From the NCBI RefSeq assembly GCF_003569915.1, contig NZ_KZ984439.1, positions 310,001 to 374,000 of the forward strand: 64,000 bases of DNA. Direction: 5' to 3'. Of this stretch, positions 53,291-62,343 are shown piece after piece (the first letter of the stretch is position 1; each line of letters starts with the position of its first letter). Source of the stretch: Comamonas testosteroni. GTDB taxonomy: Bacteria > Pseudomonadota > Gammaproteobacteria > Burkholderiales > Burkholderiaceae_C. The position numbers and the translations under genes were made by a program. The notes beneath the pieces were generated by a model. The model did not search any database. It was not told where the DNA came from and saw only the letters and a list, made by a program, of their open reading frames with translations.

Positions 53291-53722
53291 TCAGGCGCGG
53301 TCAGAAATCTTTTTCCAGTTGCGCCCATCGGTGCTGCGAAACGTGCCGCTGCGGATACAGCAGCCACCAGCCCCGAACGCCATGCGGCCCAGTCGCACCG
53401 TCAGTGCGCCGTTCTTGTATTCCATGGACTGGCGGTCGCAGGCCGAGCCAAAGGGGTAGAACTCCAGCGCCAGCACGCTTTCCCATGCGACCTCGCCTTT
53501 TTCCTTCGGGGTGACGCTATAGACCTCGCAGCGGTGCAGCAACAGGTACACGGGCTGCCCGCCCAACTCACCGCGAAACACATGCTCGGGCGGCGCGTCG
53601 CGCGTGGCAATGGCTTCGTCGCTCGGGGGCGGCGGTGCCTCATCACAGGCCGTCAGCGCGGCAACGCCAACCAGCGCCAGCACCGATCCCATCAAACGAA
53701 ACAGGCTTGCAGTCATGGTCAT
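53291..53722 (-). CDS. Hypothetical lipoprotein
   Basis: A 143-residue protein with a signal peptide ending in a lipobox (VAALTAC, then DEAPPPP). The mature domain resembles small META/COG3650-like lipoproteins ([38 protein letters not shown]); the family is uncertain. The start may be the ATG at 53722 or at 53716. Convergent with the LysR gene. Confidence 0.6.
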   Translation of the reverse strand: MTMTASLFRLMGSVLALVGVAALTACDEAPPPPSDEAIATRDAPPEHVFRGELGGQPVYLLLHRCEVYSVTPKEKGEVAWESVLALEFYPFGSACDRQSMEYKNGALTVRLGRMAFGAGGCCIRSGTFRSTDGRNWKKISDRA

Positions 53723-53887
53723 CAGTATGCCAGCACCGCAGCTGTCGTTTTAGCGCGCTTCAGGCAAGGTGCATCAAGATTGTTTCCGTCGCGGCACAGA
53801 TGCTTGCGCGCACCGGGGCTTAATCGGCGCTGCGGCTTGCGGCACACTGGCGTCTTTGCATCGCAGCAAACCCTAGAGGTCAACACA

Positions 53888-54691
53888 ATGAGCATTCCCC
53901 AATTTGGCGTAGGCACTTTCCGCCTGCAAGGTCAGGTCGTTATCGATTCCGTGCGCAATGCACTCGAAGTAGGCTACCGCGCCGTTGATACCGCGCAGAT
54001 TTATGGCAACGAAGCCGAAGTCGGCCAAGCCATTGCCGAGAGCGGCGTGGCGCGCAGCGACCTGTTTCTCACCACCAAGATCTGGGTGGACAACTACAGC
54101 CGCGCCAAGCTGATTCCCAGCCTGCAGGACAGCCTGAAAAAGCTGCGCACCGAGCAGGTCGATCTGACGCTGATCCACTGGCCCGCCCCCGGCAACGGCG
54201 TGGAGCTGAACGAGTTCATGACGGCGCTGGCCGAAGCCAAGGCGCAGGGGCTGACCCGGCAGATCGGTATCTCCAACTTCAATATCGCGCTGACACAGCA
54301 AGCCATGGCCGCTGTGGGCAAAGGCGAGATTGCGACCAACCAGATCGAGCTGAGTCCCTATCTGCAAAACGCCAAGCTCACGGCCTTCCTCAAGGAGCAA
54401 GGCATTCAGACCACGTCCTACATGACGCTGGCCTACGGCAAGGTGCTCAAGGATGCCGTGCTGGCCGAGATTGCCCAAAAGCATGGCGCCACCGTGGCGC
54501 AGGTTGCGCTGGCCTGGGCGCTGCAGCTTGGTTATGCGGTGATTCCGTCCTCCACCAAGCGCGAGAATCTGGCGAGCAATCTGCTGGCGCAGAACCTGAA
54601 GCTGGACGCCGACGACATGGCCCGCATTGCCCAGCTGGAGCGCAATGGCCGCGAGGTGAACCCCGAAGGCCTGGCCCCGGCCTGGGATTGA
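53888..54691 (+). CDS. dkgB: Aldo/keto reductase (2,5-diketo-D-gluconate reductase B type)
   Basis: A 267-residue NADPH-dependent reductase. Catalytic Asp/Tyr are in [20 protein letters not shown], Lys in LTTKIWVDN, and His in [12 protein letters not shown]. The coenzyme site is visible in QIGISNFN and later [12 protein letters not shown]. It matches DkgB, which reduces 2,5-diketogluconate and other ketones such as methylglyoxal. I chose the ATG at 53888 by family length. It ends at a strong hairpin. Confidence 0.85.
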   Translation: MSIPQFGVGTFRLQGQVVIDSVRNALEVGYRAVDTAQIYGNEAEVGQAIAESGVARSDLFLTTKIWVDNYSRAKLIPSLQDSLKKLRTEQVDLTLIHWPAPGNGVELNEFMTALAEAKAQGLTRQIGISNFNIALTQQAMAAVGKGEIATNQIELSPYLQNAKLTAFLKEQGIQTTSYMTLAYGKVLKDAVLAEIAQKHGATVAQVALAWALQLGYAVIPSSTKRENLASNLLAQNLKLDADDMARIAQLERNGREVNPEGLAPAWD

Positions 54692-54708
54692 GGGATTTGA
54701 ATAAAAAC

Positions 54709-54743
54709 AGCTTATAGCCTATATACCATATAGACTATAAGCT
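54709..54743. terminator. Bidirectional terminator related to the dispersed repeat (copy 11)
   Basis: AGCTTATAGCCTATAT (54709-54724) and ATATAGACTATAAGCT (54728-54743) form a 16-bp stem with one mismatch, flanked by AAAAA and TTTTT. TAGCCTATAT and AAGCTAT match the dispersed repeat family, so the repeat here has become a near-perfect convergent terminator. Confidence 0.7.
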
Positions 54744-54772
54744 ATTGTTTTTATAGTAATTTCAGCCCGATC

Positions 54773-56428
54773 TCAGAGTGTCTTCAGCGCCTGTTGGGCT
54801 GCCAGCTCCCTGAGCCGGAATTTCTGCACCTTGCCCGAGCCGGTGAGCGGGAAGTCGTCGCAGACGAACCAGGTCTGCGGCGCCTTGTGCGGCGCAATGA
54901 ACTGGCGGCAGAACTGGTGCAGATCCTCGCTGCTGCAAGGCGAGGCGTCGGGCTTGAAGCGCACCGCCGCCGCCACCTGCTCGCCCCACAGCGCATCGGG
55001 CAGGCCAAACACCGCCACGTCGCCGATGCTGGGGTGTTTCATGAGAATGCCTTCGACCTGCGCGGGGTAGATGTTCTCGCCGCCGCGAATGATCATGTCC
55101 TTGAGGCGTCCGGTCACCTTGCAAAAGCCGCGCTCGTCCATGGTGCCCAGGTCACCGGTGCGCAGCCAGCCATCGGGCAGCAAGGTCTGGGCTGTGGCTT
55201 CGGGCTGGCCGAAGTACCTGAGCATGGACTGGTAGCCGCGCGCCTGAATCTCCCCTTCTTCGCCGATGGGCAGCACCTGGCCATCGGGGCCGGCAATGCG
55301 CACTTCCAGCTGCCACAGGGGACGGCCTGCGGTCTGGGCCTTGTCTTCGGCACTGTCTTCCGGCGCGGTCTGGCAGACCACGGGACTGAGTTCGGTCTGG
55401 CCATAGACCGTCACCAGATCGCAGCCAAGCTCGCTGCGCACGCGCTCGGTCAGGGCTACGGGCACCGGCGCGCCGCCGGACATCACCAGCTTCAGGGTGG
55501 AGAGGTCATAGCGTTTGTGCTTTTGCAGCTCCATCAAGGCCAGCAGCATGGTGGGCACGCCGCCCACGCGGGTGCCGCCCTCCTCGACCACGGCCCTGAG
55601 TACCAGATCGGGGTCAAAGGCGGTGATGAGCACCAGCGTGGACTGCGTGGTCACACAGCCGAGCACGCTCATGACGGAGCCCGCCGTGTGGAAAAGGGGC
55701 ATGGGGCTGATGTAGACCTCACTGGCCTGCCGCGCCCGCGCCGCCACATAGCTGGCATTGGTCACCAGACCCATGTGGTGCAGCATGGCCCCCTTGGGGT
55801 TGCCCGTGGTGCCGGAGGTGTACTGAATCTGCGCGGCTGAGCGCGGGTCCACCTCGGGCAGCTGCATCGTGTGGTGCGCGGCTTCCTCACGCACCTGCGC
55901 CAGCCAGCCGCTGAGGCTGATGACATCGATGCGCTGGAGCCCCTCGCACGCCGCATGCGCCATGGCCGCCATATCGCTGCCGCGGAACTCGTCCACATGG
56001 AACAGGGCGCAGGAATCGGACTGCTGCAGCACATAGCTCAGCTCCTGCGTGCGCAGCGCCGGGTTGGCAGTCACCAGCACCAGCCCGGCCAGCGATGCGC
56101 CGTATTGCAAGATCACCCATTCGGGCACATTGGGCGCCCACAAACAGATGCGCTGCCCGCCTTCATAGCGCCGCAGCAACCAGCCGGCGCAGGCTTCGGC
56201 GTCCTGCAGCAGTTGGGCGTAGGTCCAGCGCCGGTCCGTCTGCCCTGCTCCCGTCAGCGACGCCCAGCCCTGGGGCACCTTCTCCACCAGCGCCAGTCTC
56301 TGCGGCTGCTGCTGCGCTGCCTGACGCAGGGCCTGTCCTTCGGTCATCTCCAGGATGGCGCGCGAGGTGTCTGCGGGCCAGTAGGACTCGCGCAAAGGAC
56401 TGCTCTGAGGGCTCGATAACTGGGGCAC
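54773..56428 (-). CDS. Acyl-CoA synthetase (AMP-forming)
   Basis: A 551-residue ANL-family ligase that activates a carboxylic acid via acyl-AMP to acyl-CoA. The AMP-binding P-loop is YTSGTTGNPKGAMLHH. Other motifs are VYGQTELSPV, the hinge/adenine loop GRLKDMIIRGGENIYPAQVE and the C-terminal catalytic lysine in TGSGKVQKF. The start is a GTG at 56428 with GAAGGAG eight bases upstream; an ATG at 56467 has no such site. The substrate is unknown. It lies 45 bp after a TetR gene on the same strand, and a crotonase-family gene is divergent beyond that, so it is probably part of an acyl-CoA degradation pathway. Confidence 0.87.
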   Translation of the reverse strand: MPQLSSPQSSPLRESYWPADTSRAILEMTEGQALRQAAQQQPQRLALVEKVPQGWASLTGAGQTDRRWTYAQLLQDAEACAGWLLRRYEGGQRICLWAPNVPEWVILQYGASLAGLVLVTANPALRTQELSYVLQQSDSCALFHVDEFRGSDMAAMAHAACEGLQRIDVISLSGWLAQVREEAAHHTMQLPEVDPRSAAQIQYTSGTTGNPKGAMLHHMGLVTNASYVAARARQASEVYISPMPLFHTAGSVMSVLGCVTTQSTLVLITAFDPDLVLRAVVEEGGTRVGGVPTMLLALMELQKHKRYDLSTLKLVMSGGAPVPVALTERVRSELGCDLVTVYGQTELSPVVCQTAPEDSAEDKAQTAGRPLWQLEVRIAGPDGQVLPIGEEGEIQARGYQSMLRYFGQPEATAQTLLPDGWLRTGDLGTMDERGFCKVTGRLKDMIIRGGENIYPAQVEGILMKHPSIGDVAVFGLPDALWGEQVAAAVRFKPDASPCSSEDLHQFCRQFIAPHKAPQTWFVCDDFPLTGSGKVQKFRLRELAAQQALKTL

Positions 56429-56473
56429 GGTGGTCTCCTTCTTTGCTGTGGTGAGAAAAATCCTCAAAAGCCG

Positions 56474-57139
56474 TCAGGGCGAGTGCAGGCTCGGCGGCTG
56501 CAGTGGCAGCAGTTGCTTGACGGCCCAGATCCATTGCCGGGTCAGGGCTTCGGCGGATTGAGGGTTGCTGCGCAAAATGCCTGCAACGGCCAGGCCACGC
56601 GCGAATTCGGTGCTGGTATCGACCACCAGCTGATAGGCGGCAAAGTGCTTGAGCGGCGCAAAGACCTGATCGAGCACTCGCACCCTGTCGCCCAGCGCCT
56701 TGCGCTCGGCCGCGATCAGCGCAGTGCGCAACTCGCTGTCCGTGCGCGCCACCACCCACAGCTCCAGCTCGGCCAGAAACGAGGCTTCTTTCAACGCATC
56801 GACCAGGGTGTGGATGGCCCTGTCCACCGGGTCGCTGTGCGCGGACTTGCGCTGGAGGCGGCGGGCCACTTCCTGCTCGTTGCGCACCACGATGGCCTCG
56901 ATCACGGCGCTCATCAGGTCGGCATGTGTGGGAAAGTGGTGCAGCAGCGCCCCTCGGCTGACTTCGGCGCGGCGCTGCACCTCCAGCGTCGTGGTGCGCG
57001 CCACGCCAAGGTCCATCAGGCAGGACATGGCGCTGCGCAGAATGCGCGCACGCGTCGCCTGCTTTTGCTGCTCGCGCATCGTGCCCGCTGCGGTGTTTGG
57101 CGCGTCCGATGAAGGTGCTGAGGCTTTGGCCCGGGGCAT
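56474..57139 (-). CDS. TetR-family transcriptional regulator
   Basis: A 221-residue protein with a helix-turn-helix (CLMDLGVARTTTLEVQRRAE, then VSRGALLHHFPTHADLMSAV) and a ligand-binding domain. The ATG at 57139 is preceded by AGGAGAGA. It precedes the acyl-CoA ligase and is divergent from the crotonase-family gene. Such regulators usually sense acyl-CoAs and repress the neighbouring operon. Confidence 0.86.
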   Translation of the reverse strand: MPRAKASAPSSDAPNTAAGTMREQQKQATRARILRSAMSCLMDLGVARTTTLEVQRRAEVSRGALLHHFPTHADLMSAVIEAIVVRNEQEVARRLQRKSAHSDPVDRAIHTLVDALKEASFLAELELWVVARTDSELRTALIAAERKALGDRVRVLDQVFAPLKHFAAYQLVVDTSTEFARGLAVAGILRSNPQSAEALTRQWIWAVKQLLPLQPPSLHSP

Positions 57140-57191
57140 CTGTCTCTCCTGCTTGGATGTCTTTCTTGACTGTAGGAAACTTAGGATTTAA

Positions 57192-57205
57192 AGTCAATAT
57201 TGACT
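57192..57205. promoter_or_regulatory. Palindromic operator between divergent TetR and crotonase genes
   Basis: AGTCAATATTGACT is a perfect 14-bp palindrome in the 173-bp divergent intergenic region, with further TTGAC/GTCAA half-sites nearby (57168 and 57235 areas). It is the best candidate binding site for the adjacent TetR regulator. Confidence 0.5.
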
Positions 57206-57312
57206 GTCAAAACTTATTTTTCTTCAATGACTTACGTCAATTTCATTCTTAAAACTCAGAGCACCTAGCCTTCTTGCCAGTTCACCATTTCCGCATCATC
57301 AGGAGACAAGAC

Positions 57313-58230
57313 ATGCCGCACTACACCACTTTGTCGATCACGCCGGATGCCAGCAATCCGCGCATTGCCCGGCTGCTGCTGAACCGGCCCGAGCGCCTGA
57401 ACGCGATCAGCAATGAAACACCGGGGGAAATTCGCCAGGCCGTGGAATGGGCGCAGAGCAACCCTGACATTCACGTCATCGTGGTCGAAGGTGCAGGCAA
57501 AGGCTTTTGTGGCGGCTACGACCTGGCCGACAGCGCCGAGCAAAAAATCGAGCACCCTTGCCAGCAGGAAAAAACGCCCTGGGACCCCATGGAGGACTAC
57601 GCCTTCATGAAGCGCAACACCGAGGACTTCATGAGCCTGTGGCGCTGCACCAAGCCCACGATTGCCAAGGTCCACGGCGCGGCTGTCGCTGGCGGCAGCG
57701 ATATCGCGCTGTGCTGCGACCTGCTGATCATGGCCAATGACGCGCGCATCGGCTATATGCCCACCCGCGTCTGGGGTTGCCCCACCACCGCCATGTGGAC
57801 GCAGCGCCTGGGCCCCACGCGCGCCAAGCAGATGATGTTTACCGGCGATGTCATCACCGGCGCGCAGGCCGCGCAATGGGGCCTGGCCAATGAGGCGGTG
57901 GATGCGTCCGAGCTGGAGGCCGCCACCCTGAAGCTGGCCCAGCGCATTGCCGGCGTGCCGCGCGGCCATCTGGCCATGCACAAGCTGGTCGTCAACCAGA
58001 CCATGCTGACCATGGGGCTGGAGCAAGGCCAGATGCTGGCCACGGTCTTTGACGGCATCACGCGGCACAACCCCGAAGGCATGTGGTTTCGCCGCTATGC
58101 GCAGGCCGAAGGCTTCAAGGCCGCCGTGCAATGGCGCGACTCGGGCCGCAACATTCCCGAAGGTGACGAAGCGCGTGCCGAGATCGCGCGGCTTGAGGCG
58201 CAGATCGCCGCTATGAAATCTGCCCTCTAA
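57313..58230 (+). CDS. Crotonase (enoyl-CoA hydratase/isomerase) family protein lacking both catalytic glutamates
   Basis: A 305-residue crotonase-fold protein with the oxyanion-hole segments [14 protein letters not shown] and [15 protein letters not shown]. The two catalytic glutamates of classical hydratases are replaced by D130 ([10 protein letters not shown]) and T151 ([10 protein letters not shown]), so hydratase activity is doubtful. Crotonases with other active sites act as hydrolases, decarboxylases or dehalogenases. It is longer than typical (about 260), with an insertion near residues 75-105. The ATG at 57313 has AGGAGA upstream. Divergent from the TetR/acyl-CoA ligase operon. Confidence 0.82.
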   Translation: MPHYTTLSITPDASNPRIARLLLNRPERLNAISNETPGEIRQAVEWAQSNPDIHVIVVEGAGKGFCGGYDLADSAEQKIEHPCQQEKTPWDPMEDYAFMKRNTEDFMSLWRCTKPTIAKVHGAAVAGGSDIALCCDLLIMANDARIGYMPTRVWGCPTTAMWTQRLGPTRAKQMMFTGDVITGAQAAQWGLANEAVDASELEAATLKLAQRIAGVPRGHLAMHKLVVNQTMLTMGLEQGQMLATVFDGITRHNPEGMWFRRYAQAEGFKAAVQWRDSGRNIPEGDEARAEIARLEAQIAAMKSAL

Positions 58231-58254
58231 ACTTCATTCGTTCAAATAAAAAAC

Positions 58255-58289
58255 AGCGGCCAGTCCATGAATTGCATGGACTGGCCGCT
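58255..58289. terminator. Long bidirectional terminator after the crotonase gene
   Basis: AGCGGCCAGTCCATG (58255-58269) and CATGGACTGGCCGCT (58275-58289) form a 15-bp perfect stem with a 5-base loop, then ATGTTTTT. AGTCCATG and GGCCGCTATG recall the dispersed repeat family. Confidence 0.78.
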
Positions 58290-58309
58290 ATGTTTTTCAG
58301 AGTAACCGA

Positions 58310-58606
58310 TCAATGCGCCTTGGCCTTGGCCCCCACACGCGTGCGCAGCGAGGCCAGCAGTTCCTCAGGCAGAAACTTGAAGGCGAGCTGAAGCAGCAAA
58401 TAGCCGATCAGGCCGTCGTCCAGCCAACCCAGAATCGGAATCGTGTCCGGAATGAAGTCAATCGGGCTGATGACATACAGCGCCGCCAGCACCGTGGCGA
58501 TTTTTGCGGCCTTGGGCGAACGCGGGTCCCGCAGCACGGCCCAGGCGAGCAGCAGCTCTTTGCGAAACATCGTGAACAGGCGACCCAGCTTCCACATGGC
58601 AGTCAC
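58310..58606 (-). CDS. YkvA-type DUF1232 membrane protein
   Basis: A 98-residue protein with the DUF1232 signature ALYVISPIDFIPDTIPILGW followed by LDDGLIGYLLLQ. It is predicted membrane-associated. Function of the family is unclear. It is convergent with the crotonase gene across the terminator. Confidence 0.85.
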   Translation of the reverse strand: MTAMWKLGRLFTMFRKELLLAWAVLRDPRSPKAAKIATVLAALYVISPIDFIPDTIPILGWLDDGLIGYLLLQLAFKFLPEELLASLRTRVGAKAKAH

Positions 58607-58699
58607 TCCATCAAAATTGAAACACCAGCCCTTAACGTGCGGCTGGGTCAGGGGATGACAAGAGCTGCGATTATTTTGTTACGCACTCGTTTTTTGCCT

Positions 58700-58755
58700 C
58701 AAACAAGGCGTCAGTCCATGATTTTCATAGACATCAAGCTCTTGATTCGATAGCA
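58700..58755 (+). repeat. Dispersed palindromic repeat, copy 12
   Basis: GGCGTCAGTCCATGATTTTC, then ATAGACATCAAG, then CTCTTGATTCGATAG. A more diverged member of the family, just after the GNAT gene end on the opposite strand. Confidence 0.45.
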
Positions 58756-58767
58756 AATCGGCGCATT

Positions 58768-59301
58768 TCAACCATCAACCGGGTTCAGCGGTGTCTGCAA
58801 CGTGAGCTGGTAGAACGCCAGATCCAGCCAGCGGCCAAACTTGAAGCCGACTTGGGGCATCTGGCCCACATGCTCAAAGCCCAGGCGCTTGTGCAGCGCA
58901 ATGCTGCCCTCGTTGGCCGCATCGATGGCCCCGACGATGGCGTGCACATCGCCACGGCGTTTGGCTTCGTCAATCAGCAGGTCCATGAGCTTGCGGCCCA
59001 GTCCGTGGCCGCGATGCTGCGGGTGCACATAGACGGAATGCTCCACCGTGTATTTGTAGGCCGGATAGGCGCGAAAGCTGCCGTAGCTGCAAAAGCCCAG
59101 CAACTGGCCCTGTGCGTCCTCGATACCGATCACCGGCCAGTTGCCAGTGCGTTTGTTCTCGAACCAGCTCACCATGTTCTGCACCGTGCGCGGCTGGTAG
59201 TCGTAGAGCGCGGTGGAGTTGACGATGGCGTCGTTGAAAATCTCCAAAATCGCAGCGGCGTGGCGCTCGTGGGTGCAATGCACAATGTTCAGATCAGTCA
59301 T
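58768..59301 (-). CDS. GNAT N-acetyltransferase (phosphinothricin acetyltransferase-like)
   Basis: A 177-residue GNAT enzyme. The acetyl-CoA loop is PQHRGHGLGRKLMDLLIDEA. The family pattern EIFNDAIVNSTALYDYQPRT near the N-terminus and NEGSIALHKRLGFEHVGQMP near the end match the phosphinothricin/methionine sulfoximine acetyltransferase group. The natural substrate is uncertain. The ATG at 59301 has GGAAAGAG upstream. Confidence 0.86.
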   Translation of the reverse strand: MTDLNIVHCTHERHAAAILEIFNDAIVNSTALYDYQPRTVQNMVSWFENKRTGNWPVIGIEDAQGQLLGFCSYGSFRAYPAYKYTVEHSVYVHPQHRGHGLGRKLMDLLIDEAKRRGDVHAIVGAIDAANEGSIALHKRLGFEHVGQMPQVGFKFGRWLDLAFYQLTLQTPLNPVDG

Positions 59302-59434
59302 ATCTCTTTCCAGCAGCCACAGCCCTGCGCCGCGCTGACAGCAGGCATTATCTGCGTCCAGCGACGGCCCTACAGACGGGTGTATCAATGAGCTACATTG
59401 CGCTGGGCGCTATGAATTCTGCTTCAATCTAGCG

Positions 59435-59860
59435 ATGAAAAGCAGCGCACGCAACCAATTCGCAGGCACCGTCTCCCACATCAGCCATGGTGTGGTGACC
59501 GATGAAATCCAGATTCGCACCGAGCAAAACGTCGAGCTGGTCGCCACCATCACCCACGGCAGCGCCATCGCCCTCGGCCTAAGGGCTGGCAGCAGCGTCA
59601 TTGCCATGATCAAGGCACCGTCGGTCATTCTGGTCACCGACACCGAAGGCGTGCGCTTTTCCGCCCGCAACCAGCTCACGGGCACGATCACACAGGTTAG
59701 AACCGGCAGCGTCAACAGCGAGGTCACGCTGGAATCCAGAGGTCTGCAGGTGGTGGCCGTGGTGACCAATGACAGCGCCGAAAACCTGGGGCTGGCTGTG
59801 GGCAAGACAACCACGGCGCTGTTCAAGGCCTCGCAGGTAATACTGGCGGTGAGGGACTAG
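59435..59860 (+). CDS. Molbindin: two-Mop-domain molybdate-binding protein
   Basis: A 141-residue protein made of two tandem Mop/TOBE domains (SARNQFAGTVSHISHGVVTD at 4-23; SARNQLTGTITQVRTGSVNS at about 76-95). This is the ModG-like di-Mop arrangement that assembles into oligomers storing molybdate. It may buffer molybdenum for molybdopterin enzymes such as TtrA in this genome. Monocistronic. Confidence 0.88.
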   Translation: MKSSARNQFAGTVSHISHGVVTDEIQIRTEQNVELVATITHGSAIALGLRAGSSVIAMIKAPSVILVTDTEGVRFSARNQLTGTITQVRTGSVNSEVTLESRGLQVVAVVTNDSAENLGLAVGKTTTALFKASQVILAVRD

Positions 59861-59867
59861 ACCCTAT

Positions 59868-60708
59868 TCAGACTTTCCCGTGCGGAAACCTATCCAGTAA
59901 CTGGGCTGCGCCTTGGAATTTTCTGACGGGCTGCGGCTCATGCTTTTTCATCAGGGCGATATTTTCTGAATTCAAGGAGTTCAGCAGCATTTTGTGCTGA
60001 ACTTCCTGATTGGCACCCAGAAAATAATCGGTGAATTTAAAGTCTTCATCTGCATGAATGGGAACACCTTCAAACGAAATCCACTGAGCCGGTATTCCAT
60101 AGGCCTGCGCAATAATGATTCCATGCAAAGAGGTTGAATATATTTTTTCGCAGGAAGTGACTTCATTGACAAAATTCTCAATCTGCTCATTGCCGCTGCG
60201 GTAGATGGAAATCAGTTTGACTCCGGCTTGCGCCAGCAGGTTTTCATCCATCATGCCCGAATGCCGCTGATGCAGCACAAGGCCTATTTTCCCCCTCGCC
60301 TCTGTCAGAGCGCGGTGTGTAAAACAAAGGCATCAGCAATGCCGGGTCGCCATAGACTGGCGAAAATTCAAAGCCACGTTGCCCCAGTATTTCGGCCGTC
60401 AAAGGCCCACGTATTGCCTGCACTCTCGATTTGCAGAAGATTTTCTTGAATGAAATCAGCCGGCGCCTGATGGAGGCCCGGGTCAAAAGCCCGCTACCCC
60501 AGATATAGCTATTACTGTAAGCCGTGTGGTAATTGATAATCGAGCCAATCCCCACCAATTTTCCGGAGAGCTTGCTTTCCGCGTGAACCACGGCTCTGCG
60601 TGTAATTTTGCCAACCAGATACGGCGAGAGTTCGTCGCCAAAATTATGATGACCTGCCCAATAATTGAGCGCTACAGGCTGCATATTGACTGACTGACAC
60701 TGACACAT
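59868..60708 (-). pseudogene. Frameshifted polysaccharide pyruvyl transferase family gene
   Basis: Two overlapping minus-strand frames together make one protein of about 280 residues. The first part (60708 or 60684 to about 60295) reads LNYWAGHHNFGDELSPYLVG ... AIRGPLTAEILGQRGFEFSP, a polysaccharide pyruvyl transferase start. The second (about 60295 to 59868) continues KIGLVLHQRHSG ... STSLHGIIIAQAYGIPAQWI. The frames join at a run of five C on the plus strand (60291-60295), where removing one base would restore a single frame. GC content is lower than that of the neighbours. It could be a pseudogene, a sequencing error or a phase-variable switch. Confidence 0.75.
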
Positions 60709-60935
60709 AGGCTTATCTGTTCACGCTGGTAGAGACACCGTCTCACGGCTTGATGAGACCCAGCTTTAGCCTAGCGATCGTCTGTAAGACAAATGCTTAC
60801 AGTAAGTAAATTTCAGGTAAACAGTCGTCCCACGACCGCATGCGCTGGCGCCAGAATTCAAGCGCAAGCAGCGGAGTTTCATCTGAGCTGCGGCTTTCTA
60901 CACTGCGCTTATTGCCTATCAACAGAGACCGCTTC

Positions 60936-62003
60936 ATGGACACCAAAACCGCCTACATCAGCAACGACGCACGCTGGGCCGCCGTGCAGGCACGCGATGC
61001 AGAGGCCGACGGGCATTTTGTCTATGCCGTGCGCACCACCGGCGTGTACTGCCAGCCCAGCGCCACATCGCGCCTGCCCAAGCGTGAGAATGTGGAGTTT
61101 TTTGACTCTGCCGAAGCGGCGCAGGCGGCGGGTTACCGCGCCAGCCGCCGCGCCAGTGCGGATCAAGGCAGCGCAGCGTCGCAGCGTGCAGCCCTTGTCG
61201 CCCGCGCCTGCCGCCTGATCGAGGCTTCGGATGCCCTGCCCCAGCTCGACGATCTGGCGCGCGAGCTGGGCGTGAGCCCGTTTCACTTTCACCGTCTGTT
61301 CAAGGCCGAAACCGGACTCACGCCCAAAGCCTATGGCGCGGCCTACCGTGCGCGCAAGCTGCGCGAGCAGCTGAGCAAGCCTCAATCGTCCGTGACCGAA
61401 GCGATTTACGACGCGGGCTTTGGCTCCAGCAGCCGTTTTTATGAGGCAGCTGACCAGTTACTGGGCATGCGCGCCAGTGACTGGCGGGCAGGCGGCGCGG
61501 GCGCGGTGATGCGTTTTGCTGTGGGCCAATGCTCGCTGGGCGCAATTTTGGTGGCGCAGAGCCAGCGCGGCATCTGCGCGATTTTGCTGGGAGACGACCC
61601 GGAGCAGCTGCTGCGTGATCTGCAGGACCAGTTTCCCAAAGCTGAAATCATTGGCTGCGATGGCGAGTTCGAGCAGATGATTGCCCAGGTGGTGGGCCTG
61701 GTCGAAACACCGGCTCTGGGGCTGCAGTTGCCGCTCGATGTGCAGGGCACGGCGTTTCAGCAGCGGGTGTGGCAGGCGCTGCGAGAAATTCCGGCAGGCA
61801 CGACCGTCACCTATACCGATATTGCCCAGCGCATTGGCGCACCAGCGGCCGTTCGCGCCGTGGCCCGCGCCTGTGCGACCAACCATATTGCGCTGGCCAT
61901 TCCCTGCCACCGCGTGGTGCGGCGCGATGGTGATCTGGCCGGTTACCGCTGGGGCATAGAGCGCAAGCGCGAGCTGCTGCGCCGCGAGGCGGAAAGCGTC
62001 TGA
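60936..62003 (+). CDS. ada: Ada-like bifunctional DNA repair protein/regulator with degraded N-terminal zinc site
   Basis: A 355-residue Ada. The N-terminal domain keeps the methyl-accepting cysteine (C39 in TTGVYCQPS), but the other three zinc cysteines are lost (A43, S70 and A73 where E. coli has C42, C69 and C72). An AraC-type helix-turn-helix follows (LARELGVSPFHFHRLFKAET, about 105-190). The C-terminal O6-methylguanine methyltransferase is complete, with C324 in AIPCHRVVRRDG. It should still repair O6-methylguanine, but methylphosphotriester sensing is questionable. The ATG at 60936 (MDTKTAYISNDARW) fits the family start. Confidence 0.9.
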   Translation: MDTKTAYISNDARWAAVQARDAEADGHFVYAVRTTGVYCQPSATSRLPKRENVEFFDSAEAAQAAGYRASRRASADQGSAASQRAALVARACRLIEASDALPQLDDLARELGVSPFHFHRLFKAETGLTPKAYGAAYRARKLREQLSKPQSSVTEAIYDAGFGSSSRFYEAADQLLGMRASDWRAGGAGAVMRFAVGQCSLGAILVAQSQRGICAILLGDDPEQLLRDLQDQFPKAEIIGCDGEFEQMIAQVVGLVETPALGLQLPLDVQGTAFQQRVWQALREIPAGTTVTYTDIAQRIGAPAAVRAVARACATNHIALAIPCHRVVRRDGDLAGYRWGIERKRELLRREAESV

Positions 62004-62008
62004 GTCCG

Positions 62009-62269
62009 TCAGCTGGAAATGCTGTCGAACTGCTCGGGCGTCAGCGTCAGATGGTCAATGGCAAATTCGCTGTCCTGCGCAAACAGCGCGGCTATATCGG
62101 CTTGCTCGCCCGATGCGCAGCGCAGCATGGCTGCTGCCAGGTGCAGATAACCCGCGCGGTTGGCATAGAGCGCGACCTCGCCAAACGCACGCAAGCTGGC
62201 CGTGGGCTTCCCCTCTGACAGTTGCTCCAGCTGCTGTGCCAGCGCCAGAATCTGCTCGTTGTTCATCAT
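62009..62269 (-). CDS. Small hypothetical protein downstream of the SUFU-domain gene
   Basis: An 86-residue acidic, helical protein (MMNNEQILALAQQLEQLSEG) with no recognised domain. The ATG is at 62269 or 62266. It lies 74 bp after the SUFU-domain gene on the same strand, separated by a dispersed repeat. Convergent with ada, 5 bp between stops. Confidence 0.6.
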   Translation of the reverse strand: MMNNEQILALAQQLEQLSEGKPTASLRAFGEVALYANRAGYLHLAAAMLRCASGEQADIAALFAQDSEFAIDHLTLTPEQFDSISS

Positions 62270-62283
62270 TTCAATATTTTTTG

Positions 62284-62333
62284 GCCTCTAGTCCAGACAG
62301 TAATTAGGCATACAGCTATTCAATCAATAGCAA
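62284..62333 (+). repeat. Dispersed palindromic repeat, copy 13
   Basis: CCTCTAGTCCAGACAG, then TAATTAGGCATACAG, then CTATTCAATCAATAG. It lies between the SUFU-domain gene and the small hypothetical gene. Confidence 0.55.
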
Positions 62334-62343
62334 AACAAGCCTC

